From positions 1 to 64,000 of the forward strand of contig NZ_QSTA01000001.1 of assembly GCF_003438075.1 (NCBI RefSeq): DNA of 64,000 nt, in the 5' to 3' direction. Below the pieces are notes generated by a model. That model ran no database searches and had not been told where the DNA came from. It saw only the letters and a program-made list of their open reading frames with translations. The position numbers were made by a program, and so were the translations under genes. The stretch comes from Eubacterium sp. OM08-24 (lineage in GTDB: Bacteria; Bacillota; Clostridia; Oscillospirales; Acutalibacteraceae). Of this stretch, positions 40,136 to 48,810 are shown piece by piece (position 1 is the stretch's first letter; each line of letters starts with the position of its first letter).

Positions 40136-41374
40136 ATGGAAATTTTACAAGGCTTTGTTGATGCCGTTGTAGGTATCTTTAACAGCTCAGGCCTTACAGC
40201 GCTTAACTGGCAGAACTATGTAATGATTGGCATTTCATTTATTTTGCTTTATCTCGCTATTAAAAAGCAGTACGAGCCGCTTTTGCTTCTTCCTATTGCT
40301 TTTGGTATGCTTCTTGTAAACCTTTGTCCGGGCATTATGGCTCCTCAGTCAACTGAACTTCTTACCGAGGCTCAGTGTGCGGCACGAGATATTGCAACAT
40401 CGGGTCACGCCACACAGGTTATTGACGGTGTAACTTATTATGAAAACCCAACATACGGCGGATTGCTTTATTATTTATATCAGGGCGTTAAGCTTGGTAT
40501 TTACCCACCGCTTATCTTCCTTGGTATTGGTTGTATGACAGACTTTGGTCCGCTTATTTCAAACCCAAAGAGCCTTATCCTCGGTGCTGCCGCTCAGATT
40601 GGTATTTTCGTTACATTTACAGGTGCTATCTTCCTCGGCTTTACAGCTAAAGAGGCAGGCGCTATCGGTATTATCGGTGGTGCAGACGGTCCTACCGCTA
40701 TTTTCGTTACAACAAAGCTCGCACCTCACCTTTTAGGTTCAATTGCGATTGCCGCATATTCATATATGGCTCTTGTTCCTATCATTCAGCCACCTATTAT
40801 GAAGGTTCTCACAACTAAGAAAGAGCGTTCGGTTGTTATGGAACAGCTCCGTCCGGTTTCTAAACTTGAGAAGATTATGTTCCCTGTTATTGTTGTAATC
40901 ATCATTTCAATCTTCCTTCCTGACGCTGCTCCGCTCGTTGGTATGCTTATGCTTGGTAACCTCTTTAAGGAGTCAGGCGTTGTTGAAAGAATCAACAAAA
41001 CAGCTCAGAACGAACTTATGAACATCATCACAATCTTCCTTGGTACAACTGTTGGTGCTACTGCATCAGGTCAGAACTTCCTTACATTCGATACAATCAA
41101 GATTATCGTTCTTGGTCTTATCGCATTCTGTATGGGTACTGCATTCGGTGTACTCTTTGGTAAGATTATGTATGTTGCAACAGGTGGCAAGGTAAACCCA
41201 CTTATCGGTTCAGCAGGTGTATCTGCCGTTCCAATGGCTGCTCGTGTATCACAGAAGGTTGGTCAGCAGGAAAATCCAGGCAACTTCCTCCTTATGCACG
41301 CTATGGGCCCTAATGTTGCAGGCGTTATCGGTTCAGCAGTTGCAGCAGGTGTATTGCTCAATGTTGTTGGCTGA
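40136..41374 (+). CDS. Sodium-translocating decarboxylase beta subunit
   Basis: This 412-aa polytopic membrane subunit catalyses decarboxylation of carboxybiotin while exporting Na+. The conserved cytoplasmic motif IIGGADGPTAIFVTTK contains the Asp used in Na+ and proton transfer. The long C-terminal helices include VAAGVLLNVV at the end. It is equally related to OadB, MmdB and GcdB, so the substrate cannot be set without the alpha subunit. AAAGGATG precedes ATG 40136. The codon usage is strongly biased, suggesting high expression. Confidence 0.92.
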   Translation: MEILQGFVDAVVGIFNSSGLTALNWQNYVMIGISFILLYLAIKKQYEPLLLLPIAFGMLLVNLCPGIMAPQSTELLTEAQCAARDIATSGHATQVIDGVTYYENPTYGGLLYYLYQGVKLGIYPPLIFLGIGCMTDFGPLISNPKSLILGAAAQIGIFVTFTGAIFLGFTAKEAGAIGIIGGADGPTAIFVTTKLAPHLLGSIAIAAYSYMALVPIIQPPIMKVLTTKKERSVVMEQLRPVSKLEKIMFPVIVVIIISIFLPDAAPLVGMLMLGNLFKESGVVERINKTAQNELMNIITIFLGTTVGATASGQNFLTFDTIKIIVLGLIAFCMGTAFGVLFGKIMYVATGGKVNPLIGSAGVSAVPMAARVSQKVGQQENPGNFLLMHAMGPNVAGVIGSAVAAGVLLNVVG

Positions 41375-41396
41375 TATTAAACTGTATAATTTATAT

Positions 41397-41428
41397 AAAG
41401 GAAGTCGTTATGGCTTCCTTTATTTTTA
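41397..41428 (+). terminator. Terminator of the decarboxylase unit
   Basis: An 8-bp stem (41397-41404 with 41414-41421) is followed by ATTTTTATG. Confidence 0.75.
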
Positions 41429-41520
41429 TGCTTTTATATTCCACAAAAGAACTAATGACTGCAATTAATGGATTATAATATATTATATTGGTTTATTATG
41501 CTGAATTTGGAGGTTGAGCA

Positions 41521-42171
41521 ATGCCGAATAATATTACAATTCAAAGAATTTTAGCGATACTTTTGCATAGAATTAAATTTATAATTCTTTTGTCACTTGT
41601 ATGTATGCTTTCGTTTTTCTTATATTCTAGGTTTTTCATAACACCTATGTACAGCACATCGGCTATGCTTTATGTGCAGAACTATAACTCAAAAAGTCAG
41701 AGTAATATTGACGGCGGAAAAATATACAGCTCTGATATTTCGGGTTCAGCATCGCTTGCCGAGGCTTACATTGTATTTCTTAAAAATTCAGACAGTATAA
41801 CATCACTTTATAACGGCTGCGATGTTTCAATAACAAACGATTCTTTCTTTATTACGGTTTCGGTTTCGGGTTCAGATCCCCAGACCTGCGCAAATGTTGC
41901 AAATCAGATTTGCGAGGCTGCCGGTGATGTATTTGCCGAGCGCTTTGCATACGGACAGATTGGTATTATAAGATCTGCGAAAGTTCCCGATGTACCGTAT
42001 GAACCAAACAATCTAAAAAACGCATTGATTGGTTTAGTAATCGGTCTTGTTGCATCTGTGCTTATTTCTATTTTGCTTGAGCTTATTGACCTTACAGTTA
42101 AGCCTGATGACGATTTACAGGAAATGTACGATATTCCTATATTTGCGGAAATTCCTGATTTCGGTAATTAA
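41521..42171 (+). CDS. Wzz/YveK-like chain-length determinant
   Basis: This 216-aa membrane protein has two helices (about 19-39 and 167-190) flanking an extracellular domain. It is a typical polysaccharide co-polymerase or activator of a bacterial tyrosine kinase (BY-kinase). The proline-rich end before the second helix (AKVPDVPYEPNNL) is a family hallmark. It stimulates its kinase partner and sets polymer length. The kinase gene follows by 14 bp. No polysaccharide synthesis genes are adjacent. Confidence 0.85.
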   Translation: MPNNITIQRILAILLHRIKFIILLSLVCMLSFFLYSRFFITPMYSTSAMLYVQNYNSKSQSNIDGGKIYSSDISGSASLAEAYIVFLKNSDSITSLYNGCDVSITNDSFFITVSVSGSDPQTCANVANQICEAAGDVFAERFAYGQIGIIRSAKVPDVPYEPNNLKNALIGLVIGLVASVLISILLELIDLTVKPDDDLQEMYDIPIFAEIPDFGN

Positions 42172-42185
42172 GGAGGGGATAGCGT

Positions 42186-42908
42186 ATGAAATTCAGATTA
42201 CCTTTTAAAAAGGATTTAAGTAAAAAAAGCAAGTCACAAGTAACTGTCAACAATAAAAATAAATTTGCAATTGTTGAGTCTTACAAAATTGCAAGAACCA
42301 ATATTATGTTTTCTCTTTCTGCGTCTGAAAAGAAAGCCTTTGCGGTAACAAGTTATTCAAAGGGTGAGGGTAAAAGTACGGTTGCCTCTAACCTTGCAAT
42401 TTCTTTTTCAAAAATGGAAAGTAAAGTATTGCTTATTGACTGTGACCTTCGTCGGCCTAATGTTCATAATATTTTTAAAATTGATAATACCAAAGGTCTT
42501 GCGGATGTAATCGGTAAGATGATTAATTTTGATCAGGCGGTTCAGAAAAATGTTCTTCCCGGACTTGATATTCTTGTTTCGGGTACTATTCCGCCAAACC
42601 CGTCGGAACTTATGTGTTCCTCAACTTTTACTTCTTTGGTTGAGCAGTTAAAGAAAGAGTATGATTATATCATATTCGATACTCCGCCTGTCGGAGTGGT
42701 TGCCGATGCACTTCTTTTAAAAGAATTAATTGCAGGCTTTATTGTTGTAGTAAGAGAAAGAGCCACAACTCACGGCGACTTACAAAATCTTACGGAAAGC
42801 ATTAAACTTGCCGATTCAAGAGTTCTCGGTATAGTCAAGGTAGGCTGTTCGCAGAACGAGAGAAGAAAAGGCAAGTATTACTACAAATACTATTACAGTT
42901 ATTATTAA
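42186..42908 (+). CDS. BY-kinase (CpsD/CapB-like tyrosine kinase)
   Basis: This 240-aa cytosolic autokinase shares the fold of Walker-type ATPases. Walker A (YSKGEGKSTVASNLA), Walker A' (LLIDCDLRRPNVHN) and Walker B (YIIFDTPPVGVVA) are present. The C-terminus carries a tyrosine cluster (KYYYKYYYSYY) for autophosphorylation. It is the kinase half of the Wzz-kinase pair. No polysaccharide gene follows. GGAGGGGAT precedes ATG 42186. Confidence 0.9.
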   Translation: MKFRLPFKKDLSKKSKSQVTVNNKNKFAIVESYKIARTNIMFSLSASEKKAFAVTSYSKGEGKSTVASNLAISFSKMESKVLLIDCDLRRPNVHNIFKIDNTKGLADVIGKMINFDQAVQKNVLPGLDILVSGTIPPNPSELMCSSTFTSLVEQLKKEYDYIIFDTPPVGVVADALLLKELIAGFIVVVRERATTHGDLQNLTESIKLADSRVLGIVKVGCSQNERRKGKYYYKYYYSYY

Positions 42909-42916
42909 TTATTTTA

Positions 42917-42958
42917 CAGCTTACGAAAACATATCAATTGTTTTTCGTAAGCTGCTGT
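42917..42958 (+). terminator. Terminator after the BY-kinase gene
   Basis: A perfect 13-bp stem (42917-42929 with 42942-42954) is followed by CTGTTTT. A second hairpin follows at 42989-43022. Confidence 0.8.
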
Positions 42959-42988
42959 TTTATGGTATAAAATTAAGATTTTTAAAAT

Positions 42989-43025
42989 AAAATGCAAGAT
43001 TTTTAAAAAACACTTGCATTTTTCT
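42989..43025 (+). terminator. Second terminator before the aminotransferase gene
   Basis: A perfect 10-bp stem (42989-42998 with 43013-43022) is followed by a T-rich run. It lies about 35 bp after the first hairpin, giving tandem terminators. Confidence 0.75.
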
Positions 43026-43094
43026 TCCTTTTGAATTACAATATAACAGTAATATTTTGTATTTTTTGCAATTTGAATTTAAGGAGAAAGCAAA

Positions 43095-44375
43095 ATGAAT
43101 TATGTGAATTGTAACAAAGAAGACCTCGAAAAAGAATATACGGCACTTGTTGCTGAATATGAAGAGGTAAAAGGTAAGGGTTTAAAACTTAATATGGCAA
43201 GAGGTAAGCCGGGTGAAGATCAGCTTAACCTTTCAAGACCGTTGCTTGATGTAATCAACAGCAGCACTGACTGTATTACAGCACACGGTGCAGATTGCCG
43301 TAACTACGGTGAACTTGCAGGCATTGACGAGTGCAAAAACTTTTTTGCTGAGATTTTTGATGTAGATCCGTCAGATGTAATGGTTGGCGGCAACTCAAGC
43401 CTTAATATGATGTTTGATACAATCGCAGGTTTTATGACAAAGCCTGTTGTTGAGGGATGCAAGCCTTGGTATGAGGTAAAGAACAGAAAGTTCCTTTGTC
43501 CTGCTCCGGGTTATGACCGTCACTTTGCTATTACCGAATATTTTGATTTTGATCTGATTCCTGTTCCAATGACAGAGAATGGCCCTGATATGGATGTTGT
43601 TGAAAAACTCGTAGAGAATGACGATTCAATCAAGGGTATTTGGTGTGTTCCGAAGTATTCAAATCCGCTCGGCGTTACTTTCAGTGATGAAACAGTTAAG
43701 CGTTTTGCCGCTTTAAAGCCGGCAGCTAAGGATTTCAGAATTATGTGGGATAACGCATACTGCGTACACGATGTAACAGATACTCCCGATGAACTTTTGA
43801 GTCTTATGGCTGAATGCAGAAAAACAGGTAATGTTGATCTTCCTATCATGTTTACATCAACATCAAAGATTACTTTCCCGGGTTCAGGTGTAGCTGCAAT
43901 GGCGGCATCTGACAATAATATGAAAGTTATCAAGAACAGATACCAGTATCAGGTAATCAGCTATGATAAAATGAATATGCTCCGTCATGCTCGTTTCTTT
44001 GGCGACCTTAACGGTGTTAAAGAGCATATGAAACTGCATAAAGCTGTTCTTAAGCCAAAATTTGAAATTGTTTTGAATGCGCTTGAGTCACAGCTTAAAG
44101 AAACAGGCACAGCAGATTGGACAAATCCTAACGGCGGTTACTTTGTAAGTGTAGATGTACTTGAGGGTACAGCAAAAGAGGTAGTTCGCCTTTGTAAAGA
44201 GGCAGGCGTTGTACTTACAGGTGCAGGTGCTACTTATCCTTACGGAAAAGACCCTAAGGACAGCAACATCAGAATTGCCCCTTCGTTCCCGCCAAACGAT
44301 GAACTTAAGGAAGCAATGAATGTATTCTGCATTTGCGCTAAGCTCGCTGCTTGTGCAAAAATTCTCAATAAATAA
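43095..44375 (+). CDS. Aspartate aminotransferase (Rv3722c/AspT type)
   Basis: This 426-aa PLP-dependent class I aminotransferase has the MARGKPGEDQLNLSRPLL signature near residue 36-53. That signature is shared with the AspT/Rv3722c aspartate aminotransferases. The PLP lysine is in TSTSKITFPGSGVAA near residue 257, and the NPLGVTF block lies upstream. It links oxaloacetate and aspartate with glutamate. AAGGAGAAAG precedes ATG 43095. Confidence 0.85.
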   Translation: MNYVNCNKEDLEKEYTALVAEYEEVKGKGLKLNMARGKPGEDQLNLSRPLLDVINSSTDCITAHGADCRNYGELAGIDECKNFFAEIFDVDPSDVMVGGNSSLNMMFDTIAGFMTKPVVEGCKPWYEVKNRKFLCPAPGYDRHFAITEYFDFDLIPVPMTENGPDMDVVEKLVENDDSIKGIWCVPKYSNPLGVTFSDETVKRFAALKPAAKDFRIMWDNAYCVHDVTDTPDELLSLMAECRKTGNVDLPIMFTSTSKITFPGSGVAAMAASDNNMKVIKNRYQYQVISYDKMNMLRHARFFGDLNGVKEHMKLHKAVLKPKFEIVLNALESQLKETGTADWTNPNGGYFVSVDVLEGTAKEVVRLCKEAGVVLTGAGATYPYGKDPKDSNIRIAPSFPPNDELKEAMNVFCICAKLAACAKILNK

Positions 44376-44468
44376 GCAACAAAATACAAGCAGTATATAA
44401 TATTTATCTAAATGCTATGTAAAATTTCCAACTAAAAAGAATTTTTTTATCAAAAATTTCCGTATCCG

Positions 44469-44497
44469 TTGACTTTTTATCAAAAAAATTATATAAT
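44469..44497 (+). promoter_or_regulatory. Promoter of secD-secF
   Basis: TTGACT (44469-44474) and TATAAT (44492-44497) are 17 bp apart. The 5' arm of a large hairpin (44495-44507 with 44529-44541) overlaps the -10. Confidence 0.75.
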
Positions 44498-44546
44498 AAC
44501 TCTGTTATGTCTGTACGTGTGTCTTTCGTAACAGAGTTATTTTTAT
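44495..44546 (+). terminator. Hairpin overlapping the secDF promoter
   Basis: A perfect 13-bp stem (44495-44507 with 44529-44541) is followed by TTTTATTAG. As a terminator it would end the aminotransferase transcript; as an operator it could govern secD. Confidence 0.7.
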
Positions 44547-44588
44547 TAGAACACGCACAGTCAATTAAAAAATGGAGGTTCCTAAGGC

Positions 44589-45986
44589 ATGAAAAGAATA
44601 CCAAAGCCTGTATTCTTCATTGTAGCCTTGCTGGTGCTTGCTTTTACATTTACAGCAGTTTTCGGAGTATCCTACTATACAGGTGACAACAAAAACACTG
44701 TCGTTAAGGGCATTAGCGATATACGATGGGGAATAGACATCAGAGGCGGTGTTGAAGCAACATTTAAGCCGGCAGGCGATGTTGACGCTACTGATGAGCA
44801 GTTAGAATCTGCAAAAGCAATCATTGAGCTCCGTATGGTATCGGACGGCATTACCGACTACGAACTTTACGCTGACTCATCAAACGACAGAATTATTGTT
44901 CGTTTCCCATGGAAATCTGACGAAAAGGATTTTGATCCTGCAACTGCTATTGAAGAAATTTCATCAACAGCAGAGCTTACTTTCAGACCGGGTAAAAGCT
45001 ATGAAACTACCGAAGTAGGTTCAGACGGCAACCCTGTTTACAAAACTCCTAAGGACGACACAACCGAGATTCTTATGAACGGCTCTTACATAAAGTCGGC
45101 TCAGGCGGTTGTAAATCAGGAGGATAACTCATACGCTGTAAGCATTGAGTTTAACGATGAAGGTAAACAGCTTTTTGGCGATATTACAACTAAGTATCTT
45201 AAAAAGACAATCTCAATTTGGATGGATGATGTTATGATTTCCGCACCTACTGTAAATGCGGCAATCACAGACGGTAAAGCACAGATTACAGGTAACTTTG
45301 ACGCTGAATCTGCAACAGCTCTTGCAAACAAGATTAACGCCGGTGCTCTTCCGTTCAAGCTCGAAACAGTAAGCTCAAGCAACATCAGCCCTACACTTGG
45401 CGAAAACTCACTTACAGCTATGGCTTATGCCGGTGTTATTGCATTCATCGTAATTGCAATTATTATGATTGCTATGTATAGACTCACAGGCTTCATTGCT
45501 GTTATTGCACTTGCCGGTCAGTTAGGACTTGCTATTGCTGCGGTATCCGGCTACTTTACAACTATTCCGTCATTCACAATGACACTTCCGGGTATTGCAG
45601 GTCTTATTCTTTCAATCGGTATGGGCGTTGACTGTAATGTAATTACAGCCGAGCGTATTAAGGAAGAGTTAAAGCAGGGCAGAACTTTGGACGGTGCTCT
45701 TGAGCGTGGTACAAAGAATTCACTCTCTGCTATCATCGACGGTAATATGACAGTTATTATAGTATCTGTTATTCTTATGCTTGTATTCGGTCCTTCAAAC
45801 ATTCTCTCAATCATCTTTGGTGAATCAACAACCGGTACAATCTACTCATTCGGTTACACACTCCTTGTTGGTGTAATTGCTAACTTTATTATGGGCGTAT
45901 TCCTTACTCGTGTAATGCTCAGAAGTATTTCGGGCTTTAAGGTACTGCGCAAAAAAGGCTTGTATGGAGGTGTTAAGAATGGCTAA
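44589..45986 (+). CDS. secD: Protein translocase subunit SecD
   Basis: This 465-aa membrane protein works with SecF to pull translocating proteins from SecYEG using the proton or sodium motive force. It has one N-terminal helix, a large extracellular head (about 35-275, with GIDIRGGVEATF near residue 50 and later LTFRPG) and five helices at the C-terminus. The length is shorter than E. coli SecD, as usual in Firmicutes. The next gene, secF, starts eight bases before its stop codon. ATG 44589 is preceded by GGAGG. Confidence 0.94.
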   Translation: MKRIPKPVFFIVALLVLAFTFTAVFGVSYYTGDNKNTVVKGISDIRWGIDIRGGVEATFKPAGDVDATDEQLESAKAIIELRMVSDGITDYELYADSSNDRIIVRFPWKSDEKDFDPATAIEEISSTAELTFRPGKSYETTEVGSDGNPVYKTPKDDTTEILMNGSYIKSAQAVVNQEDNSYAVSIEFNDEGKQLFGDITTKYLKKTISIWMDDVMISAPTVNAAITDGKAQITGNFDAESATALANKINAGALPFKLETVSSSNISPTLGENSLTAMAYAGVIAFIVIAIIMIAMYRLTGFIAVIALAGQLGLAIAAVSGYFTTIPSFTMTLPGIAGLILSIGMGVDCNVITAERIKEELKQGRTLDGALERGTKNSLSAIIDGNMTVIIVSVILMLVFGPSNILSIIFGESTTGTIYSFGYTLLVGVIANFIMGVFLTRVMLRSISGFKVLRKKGLYGGVKNG

Positions 45987-46986
45987 TGAAACCACACAGG
46001 CTAAGGTTAATGGTCAGCTTTCTGTTGAAGAAGTAAGCGAAAAATTCAACGGTGGCAGAAAGATTATTGACTTTGCAGGTCACAGCAAAATTTTCTTTGG
46101 CATTTCCATTGCAATTATCGTAATCGGTATTATTTGCAACATTATTTTCGGCGCTACACTTGATATTCAGTTTTCAGGCGGTGCGTCTGTAAAGTACAGC
46201 TATTCAACAGATATTTCGGAATCTGAACTTACAGACTTTATCCAGTCACATACAGAGGCAAGAATTTCAACTTCATATTCAACTGATATGGTTGGTAATT
46301 CCGGTCACAATGTAGCCGTTCAGTTCTCAGGCAACAAGGCTATTGACACAAACATTCAGTCAACACTTCTTGATGACCTCAACAAGCAGTACCCTGATGC
46401 TAAGTTCGAGATTCTCGAATCAGGTTCTATTGACGCATCAATGGGCTTTAACTTCCTTTTGAAGTGTCTTACAGCTGTTGCTATTGCAAGCATACTTATG
46501 GTTATTTATGTAACACTCAGATTTAAGAAAATCGGCGGTCTTTCAGCCGGTGTTACAGCGCTTATAGCTCTTTTCCACGATGTAGCTATGATTTACTTTA
46601 TGTATGTAATTTTCCGTATGCCAATCGATTCAAACTTCATTGCCGTAGTTCTTATGATTCTTGGTTACTCACTTAACGATACAATCGTTATTTATGACCG
46701 AGTTCGTGAGGAGAGAAAGGCACTTGGCAGAAAGACAGACGCAGGTATGGTATTTAACCTTAGTGCTACAAAGTCACTCAAGAGAACAATTATTACTTCT
46801 GTAACAACACTTTCAGCAATCTTAATTGTTTACATTGTTGCTATTGTTTATAATATCTCTTCTGTTCAGGCTTTCGCACTTCCAATGATTATCGGTATAA
46901 TTTCAGGTTGTTATTCTTCAATTTGCATTGCAGGCCCGCTTTGGGTACTTTGGCAGAGAAAGAAAAAGAACAGCAAAAAGAAATAA
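45979..46986 (+). CDS. secF: Protein translocase subunit SecF
   Basis: This 335-aa partner of SecD has six helices. Its hallmark sequences include LDIQFSGGASVKYSYS near residue 60 and ILGYSLNDTIVIYDRVRE. I start at ATG 45979, which has GGAGGTG 6 nt upstream and overlaps the secD stop codon region by eight bases. A frame from 45964 begins at the SD and is not needed. A separate secD and secF, instead of a fused SecDF, is a common arrangement. Confidence 0.94.
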   Translation: MANETTQAKVNGQLSVEEVSEKFNGGRKIIDFAGHSKIFFGISIAIIVIGIICNIIFGATLDIQFSGGASVKYSYSTDISESELTDFIQSHTEARISTSYSTDMVGNSGHNVAVQFSGNKAIDTNIQSTLLDDLNKQYPDAKFEILESGSIDASMGFNFLLKCLTAVAIASILMVIYVTLRFKKIGGLSAGVTALIALFHDVAMIYFMYVIFRMPIDSNFIAVVLMILGYSLNDTIVIYDRVREERKALGRKTDAGMVFNLSATKSLKRTIITSVTTLSAILIVYIVAIVYNISSVQAFALPMIIGIISGCYSSICIAGPLWVLWQRKKKNSKKK

Positions 46987-47018
46987 TGCGTTTGCTTTAA
47001 ATTTTATTTAACATTTAT

Positions 47019-47048
47019 GGGCTGCGATATGAATAATTTTCGCAGCCC
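47019..47048 (+). terminator. Terminator of secDF
   Basis: A perfect 9-bp GC-rich stem (47019-47027 with 47040-47048) lies about 30 bp after the secF stop codon. Confidence 0.65.
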
Positions 47049-47130
47049 TGAATTTATATGTAAATGTATAATTTTTTATCAGCTTTGGTAAAACTATTTT
47101 GGGGTAATTTTTATATCTTAGGAGTGTTTT

Positions 47131-48057
47131 ATGAAAAAAATCTTTTCACTATTATTGGTATCTTTATTGATGTTATCTTCTTTACTTAGCGGCTGTTCGA
47201 GCAGCGAACCGAGCAGCAAATCTTCCGATAAAATCAGCATAGTAACCTCGATTTTCCCTTATTATGATTTTGCAAGGAATATTGCAGGGGATAAGGCAGA
47301 TGTAAAGCTGTTGCTTTCGCCGGGTAACGAACCGCATCATTATGAACCGTCACCTTCCGACATAGTAGCTATTGAGGAATGTGATATATTTATCTATAAC
47401 GGTGGAGAAAGTGACGAGTGGGTTGAAAATGTGCTCGACTCGCTTGAAAGCAAAAATATTACTGTTTTAAAAATGACCGACTATGTGTCACTTTTAAACG
47501 AAAAAAATCCCGATCACACTGACGGCGATGAGGCAGATGAGCATATATGGACTTCTATTAGAAATGCCGAGCAGCTTGTTTCTGCAATTTCGCAAAAGAT
47601 TGTTGAAAAGGATTCTAAAAATAGAACTTATTATGAAAGCAATACAACTCAGTATTCAGACAAGCTGAAAGCGCTTGATGAGAAATTTACTGAGGTGGTT
47701 AATAATAAAAAGCGTGATACTGTTGTGTTTGGCGACAGATTTCCGTTTCTGTACTTTATGACCGATTACGGCATTAATTACGAGTGCGCCTTTCCCGGAT
47801 GCAGCAGTGAAACCGAACCGAGTCTTGATGTGGTTACAAGGCTTGTTGATTATGTAAGAGATAATAATATTCCCGTTGTATTTCATCTTGAAATGTCAAA
47901 CGGAAAAATTGCTCAGCTGATTGCTGACGATACGGGAGCAAAGATTTTGCAATTCTCATCATGCCACAATATTACAAAAGATGAATTTAATAACGGCGAA
48001 GATTATATTTCTATTATGGAACAAAATTGCAGTGCGTTAAAGGAGGCTTTATCTTAA
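47131..48057 (+). CDS. znuA: Zinc ABC transporter substrate-binding lipoprotein
   Basis: This 308-aa lipoprotein has a lipobox LLSGC (Cys at about 22). It binds Zn2+ or Mn2+ outside the membrane for import. Metal ligands fit the cluster A-I family: His in GNEPHHYEPSPSD, a second His in ADEHIWTSI, a Glu/His in the later region and Asp near the end. The His-rich loop typical of ZnuA is short (DHTDGDEADEH). The ATPase gene overlaps its stop by one base. Zinc is likelier than manganese because of the loop, though not certain. Confidence 0.85.
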   Translation: MKKIFSLLLVSLLMLSSLLSGCSSSEPSSKSSDKISIVTSIFPYYDFARNIAGDKADVKLLLSPGNEPHHYEPSPSDIVAIEECDIFIYNGGESDEWVENVLDSLESKNITVLKMTDYVSLLNEKNPDHTDGDEADEHIWTSIRNAEQLVSAISQKIVEKDSKNRTYYESNTTQYSDKLKALDEKFTEVVNNKKRDTVVFGDRFPFLYFMTDYGINYECAFPGCSSETEPSLDVVTRLVDYVRDNNIPVVFHLEMSNGKIAQLIADDTGAKILQFSSCHNITKDEFNNGEDYISIMEQNCSALKEALS

Positions 48058-48797
48058 TGGCTTTAATAGATTTTAATAAGGTGAATATCGGTTATGACGG
48101 CAAAAGCGTAATTTCCGATTTGACTTTTCAGATAAAGCAGAATGAATATGTTTGCATTGTGGGCGAAAACGGCTCGGGCAAAACTACGCTTATGAAGTGC
48201 CTGCTCGGACTTATTCCGCCGCTTTCGGGCAAAATCACTTTTGGTGACGGCTTAACTCAAAATGAAATCGGCTATCTTCCGCAAAAAACCGTTTTGCAAA
48301 AGGACTTTCCTGCATCTGTTGAGGAGGTAGTGCTTTCGGGCTGTCTTAACAAAAAGCATACTTTGTTTTATTCAAAGGAGCAGAAAAAAACAGCTCAAAA
48401 GAATATGGAGCTTACGGGCATTACAGATATTCGCAAAAATTGTTTTCGTGAGCTTTCGGGCGGACAACAGCAGAGGGCATTGCTCGCAAGAGCATTGTGC
48501 GCTACAACCAAACTTTTAATTCTTGACGAACCCGTAACGGGTCTTGACCCCGTTGCAAGTGCTGATATGTATAACCTTGTAAAGAATTTGTATAAAGAGG
48601 GAATTACCGTTATTATGGTTTCCCACGATATTACCGCCGCAGTTAATAATGCCACAAAAATTCTCCACCTTTCCAAGGATAACTACTTCTTTGGCAGTAC
48701 ACATCAGTATCTTCATTCCGATGTGGGCAAGAAATTTTTGATTACAGATTGCCCATGCGATGACTGCCAACATCACCATATTCATAATTTAGCTTAA
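48057..48797 (+). CDS. znuC: Zinc ABC transporter ATP-binding protein
   Basis: This 246-aa ATPase energises the metal importer. Walker A (GENGSGKTTL), the signature LSGGQQQRALLARAL and Walker B (LLILDEPVTGL) are present. The C-terminal tail ends in a Cys/His-rich cluster (DCPCDDCQHHHIHN), which is unusual for the ATPase and could bind metal. I start at ATG 48057, overlapping the lipoprotein stop by one base, with AGGAGG about 9 nt upstream; the frame from 48027 is internal to znuA. Confidence 0.9.
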   Translation: MALIDFNKVNIGYDGKSVISDLTFQIKQNEYVCIVGENGSGKTTLMKCLLGLIPPLSGKITFGDGLTQNEIGYLPQKTVLQKDFPASVEEVVLSGCLNKKHTLFYSKEQKKTAQKNMELTGITDIRKNCFRELSGGQQQRALLARALCATTKLLILDEPVTGLDPVASADMYNLVKNLYKEGITVIMVSHDITAAVNNATKILHLSKDNYFFGSTHQYLHSDVGKKFLITDCPCDDCQHHHIHNLA

Positions 48798-48810
48798 AGG
48801 AGGCGGTAAA

